DNA of 64,000 nt from Bolinopsis microptera (GCF_026151205.1 NC_087079.1:11212635-11276634); one strand, 5' to 3'. Positions 1 to 11,403 are shown, numbered from the stretch's first letter. Notes: generated by a model not told the origin, from the letters alone. Translations and numbers: made by a program.

Positions 1-325
1 TGTAGTGAGAAAGTGTTTTTAACAGATTTAGTATTAGACTTAGGATTATGATTTTTAATATATTACATTGATATAAGATTTATTTTTGATAGGTACTTAA
101 TAAAGTTGATGAATTTCCCTCCCTATTAAAATTTTAAACCCATTTAGTGAAAATTGATAAACGAAGATCTAGATATTGATACATATTATAACCAACATTG
201 CTTATATTCTGCCTTGTAAACAAAGAGCAAATCTTCTTAATGCCTTCTTCCTGTCCTAAAACTAAAACTTCATCCAGTTTTAATACTTTCAACACTACTA
301 TATAACAAATAATTTGAGTTCAGGG
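1..325. other. AT-rich leader upstream of retrotransposon ORF1
   Basis: No coding region is visible. This is probably the 5' untranslated part of CR1/L2-like copy 1 or unique flank; no boundary or target-site duplication could be found on this side, so the 5' end of the element may lie here or outside the window. Confidence 0.3.
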
Positions 326-1303
326 ATGGCAAGTAACAATGTACCCGAGAGGGTGTCGATACGAAAAAAACGTGGAGTCAAGACGAGTCCCCCTAAGGAT
401 TCATCTTCTGATAATGTCCCAGTGCCAGAGGAAAAATACTGCCAATGTGATGTTTACATGTCAGAAGAACTATCAGTTGAATGTGAAGCTTGCCAATTAT
501 TTTGGCACCTGAGTTGTGTTGGTTTATCTGGCCTTAAGAACGAGATGTTACTGAATCTAACAAACTGGAAGTGCCCATACTGTTTTGTGGCGCCTCATAC
601 CTCAGCTGACACTAAGGAAAACGGGGCTGTCAGGGCTATTATTAAAGAGGAACTCCAACATTTGACCCCAGCCCTGACTAACTCGATTAAGGAAGCTATT
701 AAAGGAAGCGCAGAGAAAACAGTTGATAAAGCTGTTCGTCTCTATTCTGAGGTAACAGCACAAACCCAGAAGAAGGTTCTCGATGACATGAGTCGTGAAC
801 AAGCTTCTGAAACTGTTATTTCGGAAGTGCAAATGAAGATGCACACTGATACATTTGAGCGAAACAAACGAAAACTCAATCTGTGTGTGCTCAAGGTTCC
901 AGAGAGCAAAAAGACTACCTCTAAGCAACGCCAGGAGGACGACTCCAAGTTCTGCAGGGAGACCCTAAAGATTAAGAAGGACGACATGATAAGTTGCCAT
1001 CGCTCTGGCAAGCTTGATGCTGACAAGCCAGATCACCGTCGCCCGCTCATCATTCAGACACGAGATGAAGAGTCAGTAAATTTCTACGCTGACCATGGTA
1101 AGGGCTGGAAAGAGTCAACTTATTGGATCAACTTGGACCTCTGCAAGGCAGACAGAGATATTCGTTTTTTAGCCAGAAAGGAGAGGAAGAAGAGGCAGGA
1201 GGAAGCGAAAAAAAGAGAGACAGAGAAGACGAAGGAGGAAGCAAAGAAAAGAGAGCCAGAAAAGACAGAGGACAAAGCGGAGGCCGCAGTGCCCAGCCGT
1301 TAA
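326..1303 (+). CDS. Retrotransposon ORF1 protein with PHD finger
   Basis: A 325-residue product starting at the ATG at 326. Near residues 38-88 is a Cys/His pattern of the PHD type: CQC, CEACQLFWHLSC and WKCPYC, with the spacing expected for two zinc ions. A helical, charged middle section follows (about residues 100-185), then a basic domain with LCVLKVPES and a C-terminal lysine/glutamate-rich tail (residues 280-325). This order (PHD, coiled segment, RNA-binding-like region) matches ORF1 of CR1/L2 elements, which is thought to bind the element RNA. The frame is fully open, so this part is undamaged. It overlaps the frame of ORF2 at its end. Confidence 0.8.
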   Translation: MASNNVPERVSIRKKRGVKTSPPKDSSSDNVPVPEEKYCQCDVYMSEELSVECEACQLFWHLSCVGLSGLKNEMLLNLTNWKCPYCFVAPHTSADTKENGAVRAIIKEELQHLTPALTNSIKEAIKGSAEKTVDKAVRLYSEVTAQTQKKVLDDMSREQASETVISEVQMKMHTDTFERNKRKLNLCVLKVPESKKTTSKQRQEDDSKFCRETLKIKKDDMISCHRSGKLDADKPDHRRPLIIQTRDEESVNFYADHGKGWKESTYWINLDLCKADRDIRFLARKERKKRQEEAKKRETEKTKEEAKKREPEKTEDKAEAAVPSR

Positions 1304-1788
1304 ATATTTTTTATACCAATGCTAACGGCCTATTTAATAAAATTGATGAACTAAAATGTATTTTATCAATGTATAAATCTATTGAGGTAATTTGTGTAAC
1401 AGAAACTCATTTTAGTAGTGATATATTAGATGCCGAAATTTATATTGAAGGATTTAGTATGTTTAGAAAAGATAGAGATTTTAGAATTGACAATTCCACT
1501 GGCAGTATAAGTGGTGGAGGAGGCTCTATAATTTATGTTAAAAACTGTTGTAATGCTTCACTAGTGAACTCTTTTTTAAAGGCACCGGATTCATTAGCTG
1601 TTAATATCAACACATCAGGTGGACTGATTAGTATTTGTTGTATTTACAGATCCACTTCATTGAATTTAGAACAGAATAATGCGTTAATATCTTGTATCAA
1701 GAGCATCTGTAGTGAAAGGAATGATTTTGAAACACTCCTTTTAGGAGATTTTAATTTACCAAATGTTTTATGGAAACTGGTAGCATAA
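1304..1788 (+). pseudogene. ORF2 endonuclease domain, frameshifted (copy 1)
   Basis: Starts right after the ORF1 stop, in the +1 frame and without a clear ATG, suggesting reinitiation or a frame-shifted start in the living element. Endonuclease landmarks are readable: YTNANGL near the start (Asn), VTETH (Glu), FRKDRDF, SGGGGSIIYV and LLGDFNLPN (the Asp-Asn pair). The frame closes at TAA 1786-1788. The homologous reading continues in another frame from 1770, so one base has been lost next to the TGG codon at 1771-1773. Confidence 0.8.
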
Positions 1789-3536
1789 ATAGTAATATTG
1801 CTAGCAAGAACCAGTTTTTAGTTACTCAACAGAAATTCATGGATGTTTTCAATGACAGTGGTTTAACTTGGTATTTCACCAACGAGACAACTAGAAGACG
1901 GCTTGTGAAGGATACTCTCCAGGAGAGTCTTCTTGATCAGGTCCTGTATACAAATGATGCTCTTGTCAACGGTTGTAATATCGTTTCTCCGCTTGGTAAG
2001 AGTGATCATGTTGGGATACTTGTCGAACTAGTTGTTTCGCCGGATACTAGCAAATGTTTAAAAGAGAAGATTATCAAACCTATATGGGGTAAGATTTCCT
2101 CTGAAGAGTTATTAAATTTTAGTTTGAAAAATATCGACTGGGATTATAGTTCTACCAATGATGTTCAAGATATGTGGGCTGAATTACATGGTAAACTGGA
2201 GACTGTTGCTGCAGCTGTTCTGACTGCTTCAGTTTATCTCGACAACAGACCTGTCAAGTTGCCATGGAGTACATCTGCACTGAAACGAATGAGAAAGAAT
2301 AAAGATAAAGCATGGGCTGAGTTTGATATTAATCCATCTGATGTTAATTTTAGTTATGCAAGTAGCAAACAACATACTTATGAACTAGCAGAAATTAAAG
2401 CTAAAGTTAACTATGAAAAGAAAATTACATCTAATCTAAAGCAGAATTGTAAGTCTTTTTACTCTTATTTACGAAATAAACGTCAAATCAAATCAAGTGT
2501 GGTTTCTTTAGATAGAGGAGATGGTACACGCACAGATAGTTCAACTGAGTCAGCTGAGGTACTCGCAAGTGCCTTTAGCTCTGTTTTTGTGCGTGAACCA
2601 CCTGGCCCTCTCCCTAAAACTGAGAATTTAAGACCTGACAATGAGAGTATTGATGATATTGATGATATGGAAGTCAGCAGTTCTGATATAAAAAAGCAAC
2701 TTTTAAAGCTTAACATTTTTAAGAGTTCTGGTCCGGATGGTGTTCATCCGAAGTTGTTGAAATCGCTAGTTAATGACAACAATTTTGTTGAAGCATTAAC
2801 TAAATTATTTCAAAAGTGTTCAGATACAGGATCTTTACCTGCAGTGTGGAAATCTGCATCTGTTGTAGCATTGTTTAAAAAGGGTATTAAATCGGACCCC
2901 TTAAATTATAGACCAGTTTCATTAACGTGTATTTTGTGCAAAGTGTATGAAAAGTTGGTGAGAGCACATGTATTAAATTTTCTAGAACATCGAATTTCGA
3001 AGCATCAGCATGGATTTGTTAAGGGTAAATCGTGTTTATCTAATCTTTTAGAGACATTTGATGACATTCTTGACATTTTAGATGAAGGTGCCCCGGTTGA
3101 TCTTCTATACTTTGATTTTAGTAAGGCATTCGACACAGTCCCCCACTTTAGACTTCTGTCTAAATTGGAAGGCTTTGGTGTCAAAGGAAAGGTTTTGGAT
3201 GTTATTAAAGATTTTCTTACAGACAGGACTATGAGGGTTTCTGTAGAAGGACAATGGTCCGAGGTTAAACATGTTTTATCTGGTGTTCCTCAGGGGTCAG
3301 TTCTAGGCCCTCTCCTATTCATTCTGTATATTAATGATTTGCCTGACCTTGTAAAAAATAAGATAAAGTTATTTGCTGATGATCTTAAATTAATTGGTAA
3401 TGCAGCTAACCACGGTAGTGTTGCTGAAGATATCGAAGAATTAGAAGTTTGGGAAAGTATTTGGCTTTTACAATTTAATCCTGCCAAGTGCAAAGTAGTG
3501 CACATTAATTTTAACAACAATCCTAATTTAAATTAT
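1770..3536 (+). pseudogene. ORF2 reverse transcriptase domain (copy 1)
   Basis: Continuation of ORF2 after the frameshift. Readable RT blocks are SSGPDGVHPKLL, NYRPVSLTCILCKVYEKL, HQHGFVKGKSC, LLYFDFSKAFDTVPH (motif A), SGVPQGSVLGPLLFILYINDL (motif B) and LFADDLKLIG (motif C, catalytic Asp-Asp). All catalytic residues are intact. The frame runs to the AATTAT duplication at 3531-3536, where the antisense insertion begins. It resumes at 5217 in the same frame. Confidence 0.88.
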
Positions 3537-5210
3537 TGATTGATTGAAATAAATTTTCGTGCACATACAGAATGAATGGTTAATAATTTAATATATATGT
3601 AGACCAAGGTCTGTGCACGGGATGCTTCCTGGAAGAATCCAGTTCTTTTAGCGGGGCACCCTACCTAAAGCCAAATTGAGATATAATAATCATATTCCTA
3701 GAGAAATAATCAGAAATCGAATACCAATCAAATAATATGATATATAGGAGTAGTAACCATATTTACTATGCAAAATGCCCCAACCACATAGTGTAAATTT
3801 ATATAGAATTCAAATTCCATATCATCATTAAACCTCAATAGTCAATATAATAGCCCAAGCAAAATTAAATAACTTCTTATATACCTTACTGTCATACTAC
3901 AAATTAATTAAACATTTGAAATCTGTTAACCAGAGAATAAATTTCTAAACCTAATGCAAGTGAAATAATTTAGATGCAATAATGAATGCCTAATGTGAGT
4001 ATCATCTGTCAATGTCCTTGTAAAAAAGTCTGTAAAAGAGATATGAGTAACTAATATAGAAGAAAAAACAGGAAGTTGTCGTCTGTTGAAAAATAAATAA
4101 AATATCTAGAATATAAATTAGAATATAAAATAACATTCAGTCAATGTGTCGTCAATAAACTGTACAATTATCAAATGTTAAAACTGGGTGATACAGTCAC
4201 CAAAAATAAATACTAAGTATAATAAGTAAATAAATTAAATGTGGTCTATAAAACTACCACTAGGTATAATAGGTCAATAAATTAAAAGTGGTTTATAAAA
4301 CTACCACTGTGCGAACCCTTTCTCCGGTTAAAACATGTCAGTCATGTGCAAAATCAATCAAAATGGTAAGGTGGTAAAAAAGGGAAAATCCTTTCGATAC
4401 ATCAATTATATAATATGCCTCAGATTTAAAAGAATTAGAAGATACTTAGTTATCGTCGACTATGATTGCAGTGTAAAATTTGTCATATGAATTGTCGACG
4501 GTATAATTAGGGTCTGTTGTTATAGATGAGAGTAGCTGTTTCTTATACGAATCACTAAAGCTTTTAACATCGGGCAGATTTCGTAGATCTGTTGGAACAT
4601 TATTCCAACATTTTGCCCCCAAGTATTGAAAGTTTTTATGTGATGTTGATCTATTAACATATAGGTTGCAGCTTTCGCCGCTCCTACTACCTCCTGATAT
4701 GTAACTAAATTTGTTCATAAAGTTTGTAGGACAATTGTCATGGATGATTCTAAACATATAATTTGACAGATGGAGTTGTCGTCTAAGATGGAGTGGTAAC
4801 CATTTCATGTCTCTATAAACATTAAGGCTGCTCTCTGTTTGTGGAACGTTGAGAGCTATTTTGGCTACCTTTTTGTACAGAGTGTCAAGTTCAGCAAGTT
4901 TTGTCTTGCCAGCTCTACAATAGATTGTGTCTAAATAATCGAATTGTGGCAACATGAGTGCATTGGCAAACATTTTCCTATATTTAATGGGTAGCAGTGC
5001 TTTACTTCTATACATGGCACCAATTCTCTTCATGACCTTCTTAATAATATAATCTACATGGCTTTTGAAGTTTAATTTACTATCTAGAATGAGGCCAAGA
5101 TATTTTGTCTCTTTGCACTCCTTGATTGTGAAAGTTACCTCATTACATTCAATGGTTAATTCATCATGTTGATCAACAGAATCAAACAGAATCAAACAGA
5201 ATCAAACAGG
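3537..5210 (-). mobile_element. 5'-truncated non-LTR retroelement nested antisense in copy 1
   Basis: A 1674-bp insert flanked by the direct repeat AATTAT (3531-3536 and 5211-5216). In minus orientation it starts with several repeats of a TGATTCTGTT-like unit (5170-5210), contains a 249-codon reading frame (5195-4446), then about 900 bp of 3' untranslated sequence, and ends in a tail of TCAA-type repeats (3537-3547). Removing the insert and one duplication joins Asn-Tyr to Lys-Val-Asn in the host ORF2 without frame change, which confirms both junctions. Confidence 0.85.
4446..5195 (-). pseudogene. C-terminal region of a second non-LTR ORF2 (5'-truncated)
   Basis: 249 residues with the post-RT signature of jockey/CR1-type elements: KYLGLILDSKLNFKSHV, then MYRSKALLPIKYRKM, LPQFDYLDTIYC, LYKKVAKIALNVP, WLPLHLRRQ and GAKCWNNVPTDLRNL. 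The reverse transcriptase core is missing, as expected for 5' truncation during target-primed reverse transcription. It is clearly a different family from the host copy. The apparent ATG near the junction is incidental. Confidence 0.8.
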
Positions 5211-5216
5211 AATTAT

Positions 5217-6038
5217 AAGGTAAATGGTATAGAACTTGAAGTATCTGCACAGGAAAAAGATTTGGGGGTTATTACCCATAGCTCCCTGCTTTGGAACGAA
5301 CAGATCAAAGCATGTATCGCTAAGGCAAATCGTATGATTTGTTGGATTGTAAGGAATTTAGTTATTAGAGAAAAGGTTGTTATGATTGCTATATATAAAG
5401 CTTTAATAAGACCTCATCTTGAGTATTGTGTCCAATTGTGGAATCCACCTGCGGCTCATGGAAGTTGGGGGACTGTTTTGGAGCTGGAGAGCGTCCAGAG
5501 GCGGTTTACCCGTCTGATTGATGAGGTGGGTACTCTTCCTTACAGCCGTAGACTGGAAATCCTCAATTTGACAACGCTGGCAGAGCGGCGAATACGTGGG
5601 GACCTTATTGAAGCTTTTAAGGTTATTAATGGTATGACTGATTATGGTTCAGACTTGTTCAGACCAAGCAGATCAGGTCTTAATCTGGTTTTATCCAATA
5701 GATGTAGTAAAAGTGTGACAAAGGTCAAGAATATCCAGAAGTCTTTTCTCCCGGAGCGAGTTATTCCATATTGGAACAAACTCCCTCCGGACGTCAAGAA
5801 CTCTGTGACAGTTTTAGGTTTTAAAATTAAATTAGAAGGATATAAGATAGATATGATTTCTAAAAGTATTACAAATGATTGCTTTTTTTGGAATGTTTCT
5901 AATGAAGTTTTAGTAAGAATTGAGGGAGCCAGTTATGTCAGTAATAAAGAGAAACATAACAATTATCTTTGGTTCCATCCTTATGTGGCAAAGAAGCGTT
6001 TTATAAATCTTTATTCCACTGGGAAGTTTTTAAAATAG
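5217..6038 (+). pseudogene. ORF2 C-terminal region (copy 1, after nested insert)
   Basis: Continues copy 1 ORF2 from Lys at 5217 to the TAG at 6036-6038. It contains EKDLGVITHSSLLW, KALIRPHLEYCVQLWNPP, QRRFTRLIDEVGTLPYSRRL, LTTLAERRIRGDLIEAFK and ERVIPYWNKLPPDVKNS, the conserved post-RT blocks of CR1/L2 ORF2. A frame opens slightly upstream inside the nested element, but that part is not homologous. Followed by about 140 bp of 3' untranslated sequence and the ACTTT tail. Confidence 0.85.
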
Positions 6039-6200
6039 GATAATGTTTTTGATGAAATTGTTTTTAAATATTGTATTTGATAATTAATTAATGTTGGTGG
6101 GGAAATATTTATTATATATTTTTTCACACAGTGCGATGATAGTTTGTAGACATGTGTGATGATGTGATGTCATAAATTTTACTTTACTTTACTTTACTTT

Positions 6201-6540
6201 ATCCTATTAAAGTAAAGGCCAGTTGTTACCACAAGCTATTATACCGTCCCTCTCAAAAACATGCCTCAGCCTCCATTAAAAACAATTTTAGTTTTCAGTC
6301 CTTCTAGTTTCCAAAAATCTACCGAGCTAGTGTTCTGGTGTGCACAAAAGCCCCTAAGCCCGTGCATTCCTTGCCCCGCTAGCTGCCAGTCCTTGACAAA
6401 CTTCCAATAGCAAAGATCAACTAGTCATTTACAAATTGAGCACTATACAATTTTAATTGTTTTAAATATTTGACTTTGTAAAATGAGCTAAAACATTGAT
6501 TTATTAGTTTCATTGAAAAAGATTTATTAGTTTCATTGAG
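6201..6540. other. Spacer between the two copy-1-type 3' ends
   Basis: No gene is visible. A 22-bp sequence GATTTATTAGTTTCATTGA is tandemly duplicated at 6496-6538, directly against the 5' junction of the next retro-fragment. Confidence 0.4.
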
Positions 6541-6980
6541 TTATTCCATATTGGAACAAACTCCCTCCGGACGTCAAGAACTCGGTGACAGTTTTAGGTT
6601 TTAAAATTAAATTAGAAGGATATAAGATAGATATAATTTCTAAAAGTATTACAAATGATTGCTTTTTTTGGAATGTTTCTAATGAAGTTTTAGTAAGAAT
6701 TGAGGGAGCCAGTTATGTCAGTAATAAAGAGAAACATAACAATTATCTTTGGTTCCATCCTTGTGTGGCAAAGAAGCGTTTTATAAATCTTTATTCCACT
6801 GGGAAGTTTTTAAAATAGGATAATGTTTTTGATCAAATTGTTTTTAAATATTGTATTTGATAATTAATTAATGTTGGTGGGGAAATATTTTTAATATATT
6901 TTTTCACACAGTGCGATGATAGTTTGTAGACATGTGTGATGATGTGATGTCATAAATTTTACTTTACTTTACTTTACTTT
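6541..6980 (+). mobile_element. 5'-truncated 3' fragment of the copy 1 retrotransposon family
   Basis: This 440-bp segment aligns without a gap to 5761-6200 at an offset of exactly 780. I count six base differences, about 98.6% identity. It carries the last part of ORF2, the same 3' untranslated region and the same four ACTTT units. The 5' break has a GAG microhomology with the parent. It is an independent, strongly truncated insertion or a local duplication, and shows the family was recently active. Confidence 0.85.
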
Positions 6981-8127
6981 TAAACAAAACATTTTATTTA
7001 AATGTACATTACAACACGTAATTATGCGCGGCTTCAGAAAGTTGAGCGGAAATTTAGCACCACAAATGGCGCGCGCCATTTGCAGCAGTTAACAGCAGCT
7101 AGCAGCAGTTAACAGCAGTCAGGAGCAGTTAGTAGCCGTTTCTTTGTATTATTAGTCCCCCAGTGTATTACAGGTGATTCGATCGTGTCTTCACAGCGTG
7201 TCCAAGCTCGCGCTGCGCGCGTTCGCAAGTTTATTTTACGGATTGTCGCGTAGAGTCATGGCTATGTGGAATAAAAACGTGACATTAAACATAAACATTT
7301 AAAAAAAATATTTGATATTTTTTCCGACCCCGCGCGCGACTTTATAACAATCAATTTACAACTTTGTAATATAACTAATAACAATTTGCCTTGGGCCATG
7401 CCATATTATTTTAAGAAAAAAGTGGTATGCGGTACTTCCAAAAAATTTAAACGATTATTATCCGTCAATTATTCAATATGGAGAATAAATTTTTTAAATC
7501 AGGCGTTCACATAGCCATGTGTCTACGCTTACTGCCTGACGCGCTTGTTTCGGCGGTCGTGCGCTACTGCAAGCGAGAGGGCTCTGGATAGAGTAAAATC
7601 AGGCGCGCCTGCATTTATACGTATTGTGTTCATGTTTATACCATGCTCACCTATTCCTGTGCACGACACTCTTTTCGAGCTTCTTGCACTTCTATATTCA
7701 ATATTGCGAAGTGGACCGAGCGAGAAACTAGCAAGCTAGGTTTCGTGAATCATAGATCATTAAGTTTGAAGCTGGGTAAATAATTTTTGGGTGTATTCTT
7801 AATGCTTAACCTTCCTATGTTCTAATTTTTACAATTGTCTGCAACTTTAGCTTAATTTAAAAGCGCCTCGTCAACACTATGCACTGATGTGTTTTATGTA
7901 ATTTGTTTATTTACACTTGATGGACTATGCAAATGCTTTTAATTTTTTTCTCAGTATTAACCAAAAATTTCAGTTAAACAAAAACACCATGGCTAGCTTT
8001 AGAAGGACTATTTTTAATTCTGAATGAAAATCTTGAATACCCTTCAATAAAATCCGTATCCGTTTAACTGTTTGTATTCATATTCTGTTGAGAATTAATC
8101 AACTTTAGGACTTTTATTATGTATTAT
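6981..8127. other. Intergenic, partly GC-rich, no gene seen
   Basis: Contains short repeats of an AGCAGTTAAC-like unit at 7081-7135 and an imperfect inverted pair around ATGGCTATGTG (7255-7269 with 7509-7525). The reading frames here are short, lack recognisable motifs and are not supported as genes. Confidence 0.35.
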
Positions 8128-8135
8128 GTCTGCGA

Positions 8136-8263
8136 TTGTAGCTCGATGCACTACTGGGTCGCGCCGCGCATCAAATAATTCTTCTCGCAACCACACTTCG
8201 GTAGATTGGCGAGATGCACCACTGTGCCTCACCGAGCTGCGAAGGATTGACATCGTGAATCAA
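8136..8263 (+). mobile_element. Small non-autonomous transposon, family B, copy 1 (8-bp TSD)
   Basis: A 128-bp element flanked by GTCTGCGA at 8128-8135 and 8264-8271. It starts TTGTAGC and ends GAATCAA; the two ends are imperfect inverted repeats (TTG then CGATG after the same spacing). A near-identical 129-bp copy stands at 51697-51825 with a different 8-bp duplication. Two copies with matching ends and different, exact duplications prove mobility. The superfamily is unclear; 8-bp duplications suggest hAT or a relative. Confidence 0.75.
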
Positions 8264-8271
8264 GTCTGCGA

Positions 8272-8880
8272 ATAATATTTGAATAAATTGTTGTAAATGC
8301 TATAGTGTTATCACTTCTCATACTCAGCATCTCTCATAAGAAATACAAATTTTAAGGAATACAAATTTGAATTTTGATCTTTATTAGAGATTATACATAT
8401 CATAGATAACCATAAAAGCCAAGCGTCGGCTGATTGCCTCAATTTGGATTAATTATAGTTTCATTCTATGATATTTAAGAAACAAAATAAGTGCTCCGGC
8501 CGTGCAGTCTAGTGCAAGCTCGTCAGACATTGTCTCGACCTACCGGGCCGTGAAATCTGGGCGGGAGCCTACGCGAACTTGGGAATATGACGCTCTATAA
8601 AGCTATAACTAGATTCAATAAATACTATTTCGTTGTTTGAGTTTTTATTTTGTTCGTTATAGCATCGTTATTTCTGTTATGTTTCTCATTAAGTTTCTCA
8701 AAAAATGATAAGTTTTTCAAAAAATTTCCTTTTCTCAAAAAAATTGTCTCATCGCATTTCTATACATTTATGGTATACAGTCAAGTTATCGGCTGATGTT
8801 TTTAATTTCAGCCCCCAATCATCCAATAAGGAAACATGAAGTAATTTGAACATCTGTCTTTTAGAGTTCGTATATATGTT
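8272..8880. other. Intergenic, no gene seen
   Basis: AT-rich with one GC-rich patch at 8492-8575. No coding frame, RNA gene or repeat with clear ends was recognised. Confidence 0.3.
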
Positions 8881-10650
8881 AGTATTAGCATACCTGGTTT
8901 CAAAATATTTAGAAAAGATAGAGATTTTACAGTTAATGAAGAAGTAGGAGAAAGTTCTGTTAGTAGTGGTGGAGGCTGTATTATTTATATTAAAGACTCT
9001 TTGAACCCAGTTGTTATAGATTGGTTTAGGGTCACTGATTCGATTGCTGTTGAATTCGATAGCAACATTGGTAGGGTAAATATTGCATGTATTTATAGAT
9101 CAATGTCTCTTTCTAAAGCGCAGAACAATGCGATGACCAAAATGATTGCAAAACTAGCTGTTTTTAATGTTGAATCAATCCTAGTTGGAGATTTAAATTT
9201 ACCAAATGTATCTTGGCTTAGTGGAACTGTTAATGCTCCTTTAGGAACAAGTAATAAGGGTTTAATTATAGAAAAGAATTTTATGGAATGTGTACAAGAC
9301 AATGGCTTGGTTTGGTATATCACAGATGAAGTTACCAGACGTAGAGTTGTCAGCGGTAAACTTCAAGAGAGTACACTAGATCAGGTTCTCTCTACAAACG
9401 AAGCTATTGTCAATGAAGTAATGATTGTCTCCCCCTTGGGGAAGAGCGATCATGTTTGTTTTAATGTAGAATTGAATCTAAGTCTTAGTAACAGTAAGCA
9501 AGATGATGAGGCTGCAAAGGAGCCTAGAAAGTTATGGGGAAAAGTCTCTGGCAAAGAATTGTTACACAGGTCAGCTGAAATTGACTGGTCTTTTAGTGAG
9601 GGTACTTTAACTTCTGAAGATATGTGGAGTGAGTTACACTCAAAGCTTAACTTAGTATCTGATATAGTTCCGACGGAAAAGAACTTTAAATGTGAGCCTT
9701 GGGCAAATTCATCCTTAAAAAGATGCAGGAAAAAGACAGATAAATGTTGGTATATTTTTGATAATAATCCTTCTTCTGAAAATCTTAATGTTGCACTGAA
9801 CCAACAAGGACAGTTTGATAGTAAGTCATTTAAGTGTAAAGTTAACTATGAAAGAAAAATTACACAGTGTATGAAATATAATACAAAGCCATTTTATGCA
9901 TATATTAGAGGGAAAAGAGTGTTAAAAAGTTGTGTATCATCCCTGGAAAAACCGGACGGATCTTTGACCAAAAGTAATTTTGAAACTGCCGAAGTATTGG
10001 CTGATGCTTTTGCTTCAGTTTTTGTCAAAGAACCAGATGGACCTTTGAACAGAGAATGTTATTTTATTGAGGATGAGTTACACATTGAAAATATTGAGAT
10101 AACAATGGATGATGTTGGCAGAGAACTGAAAAGAATTAATATTAGTAAAAGTAAAGGGCCAGATGGCATTCATCCTAAATTATTAAAAGAACTTGAACAT
10201 AATTCTGCTGTGACTAAATTATTTCAAACATGTGCTTCAAGTGGGAAAATTCCAGAACAGTGGAAGACAGCAAATGTTACATCTCTTTATAAAAAGGGTA
10301 GTCGGAAAGATGCCCTAAATTACAGGCCAGTGTCACTTACATGCATTTTATGTAAATTATATGAAAAATTAGTAAGGAGGCATATTATGAGTTTTGTTAG
10401 TAAGAAGATAAATCCAAACCAGCATGGATTTGTAGAAGGTAAATCTTGTTTATCTAATCTATTAGAGAGTGTAGAATGTATCATCGAACTGTTAGAAGAT
10501 GGTGCACCCGTAGATGTGTTTTACTTAGATTTTTGTAAAGCATTTGATAGTGTTCCACATCATAGACTACTTACAAAAATGAGAAATTTGGGTATAAGTG
10601 GTAACACTTTAGATATTGTGAAAGACTTTTTATCTGGAAGAAGATTTAAG
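8881..10650 (+). pseudogene. Copy 2 ORF2: endonuclease remainder and RT first half
   Basis: An open frame through the second half of the endonuclease (FRKDRDF, SSGGGCIIYIKD, LVGDLNLPNVSW, SPLGKSDHV) and the first RT blocks (KSKGPDGIHPKLL, NYRPVSLTCILCKLYEKL, NQHGFVEGKSC and VFYLDFCKAFDSVPHH, motif A). It breaks after Arg-Phe-Lys at 10650, where the G-rich end of the fold-back insert begins. The glycine-rich residues read beyond this point belong to the insert. Confidence 0.85.
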
Positions 10651-11403
10651 GGGGCAGGGGGCCGGGGGGGGGGGGGGGGTCTTTATGAAATTTCTCTCGA
10701 AATTGATTTTATAGTTGTTTCTGATAGAGGGGAGTGATATCTATCTGCTGCTTTTGGTCCTATGGAAAAATATTGTTCCTAGCCGAATTTATTGCCGGTC
10801 AAAGGTCAGCGCTCATGTGTAATTGTATTGCGCGAGCGATTTTCAATCGCGCGCTCTGAAAATCGAGTCTAAAAATCTATCTTCTCCTACATTTTTTGAG
10901 CAATCACTCTGAAACTTTCAGGATATGTTCTAGGGACCATTTAGAAGAGATAAGCCGGATGGAATTTTGAGATAGGCCTTTAAAAATGTTTTATTCGATT
11001 TTGAAAATCTTGGACCTCGTTTTTTGATGATTTTTCGAGGTCCAAGATTTTCAAAATCGAATAAAAAATTTTTAAAGGCCTATCTCAAAATTCCATCCGG
11101 CTTATCTCTTCTAAATGGTCCCTAGAACATATCCTGAAAGTTTCAAGGTGATTGCTCAAAAAATGTAGGAGAAGATAGATTTTTAGACTCGATTTTCAGG
11201 GCGCGTGATTGAAAATCACTCTCGCAATACAATTACACATGAGCGCTGACCTTTGACCGGCAACAAATTCGGCTAGGAACAAAATTTTTCCATAGGACCA
11301 AAAGCAGTAGATAGATATCACTCCCCTCTATCAGAAACAACTATAAAATCAATTTCGAGAGAAATTTCATAAAGACCCCCCCCCTGCCCCCCCTGCCCCC
11401 TTA
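10651..11403. mobile_element. 753-bp palindromic fold-back element inside copy 2 RT
   Basis: Two long, nearly perfect inverted arms of about 370 bp meet around a short loop near 11020-11035 (CTTGGACCTCG versus CGAGGTCCAAG). The outer ends are G-rich on the left (10651-10678) and C-rich on the right (11378-11401). TTAAG occurs at both borders (10646-10650 and 11404-11408). Removing the insert plus one TTAAG rejoins the RT frame exactly. The TTAA core would suit a piggyBac-type target, but the terminal bases are not clean enough to assign a superfamily. No protein is encoded. Confidence 0.85.

Larger units (their letters stand above)
326..6200 (+). mobile_element. CR1/L2-like non-LTR retrotransposon, copy 1, with nested insertion
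   Basis: A nearly full-length two-ORF retrotransposon. ORF1 (326-1303) has a PHD-type zinc finger, and ORF2 has an AP-like endonuclease, a reverse transcriptase and the usual C-terminal region. The 3' end is a short microsatellite tail of four ACTTT units (6181-6200), typical of the CR1/L2 group rather than poly(A). It is damaged in two ways: a one-base loss near 1773 shifts the frame in the endonuclease, and an antisense retroelement sits at 3537-5210. The TAATTTAAATTA context before the insert and the coding sequence after it rejoin in frame if the insert and one AATTAT copy are removed. The 5' boundary is not resolved. Confidence 0.85.

Noticed and set aside
7545-7739. 64-codon frame in GC-rich patch
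   Set aside because: No homology recognised and no splice or regulatory context.
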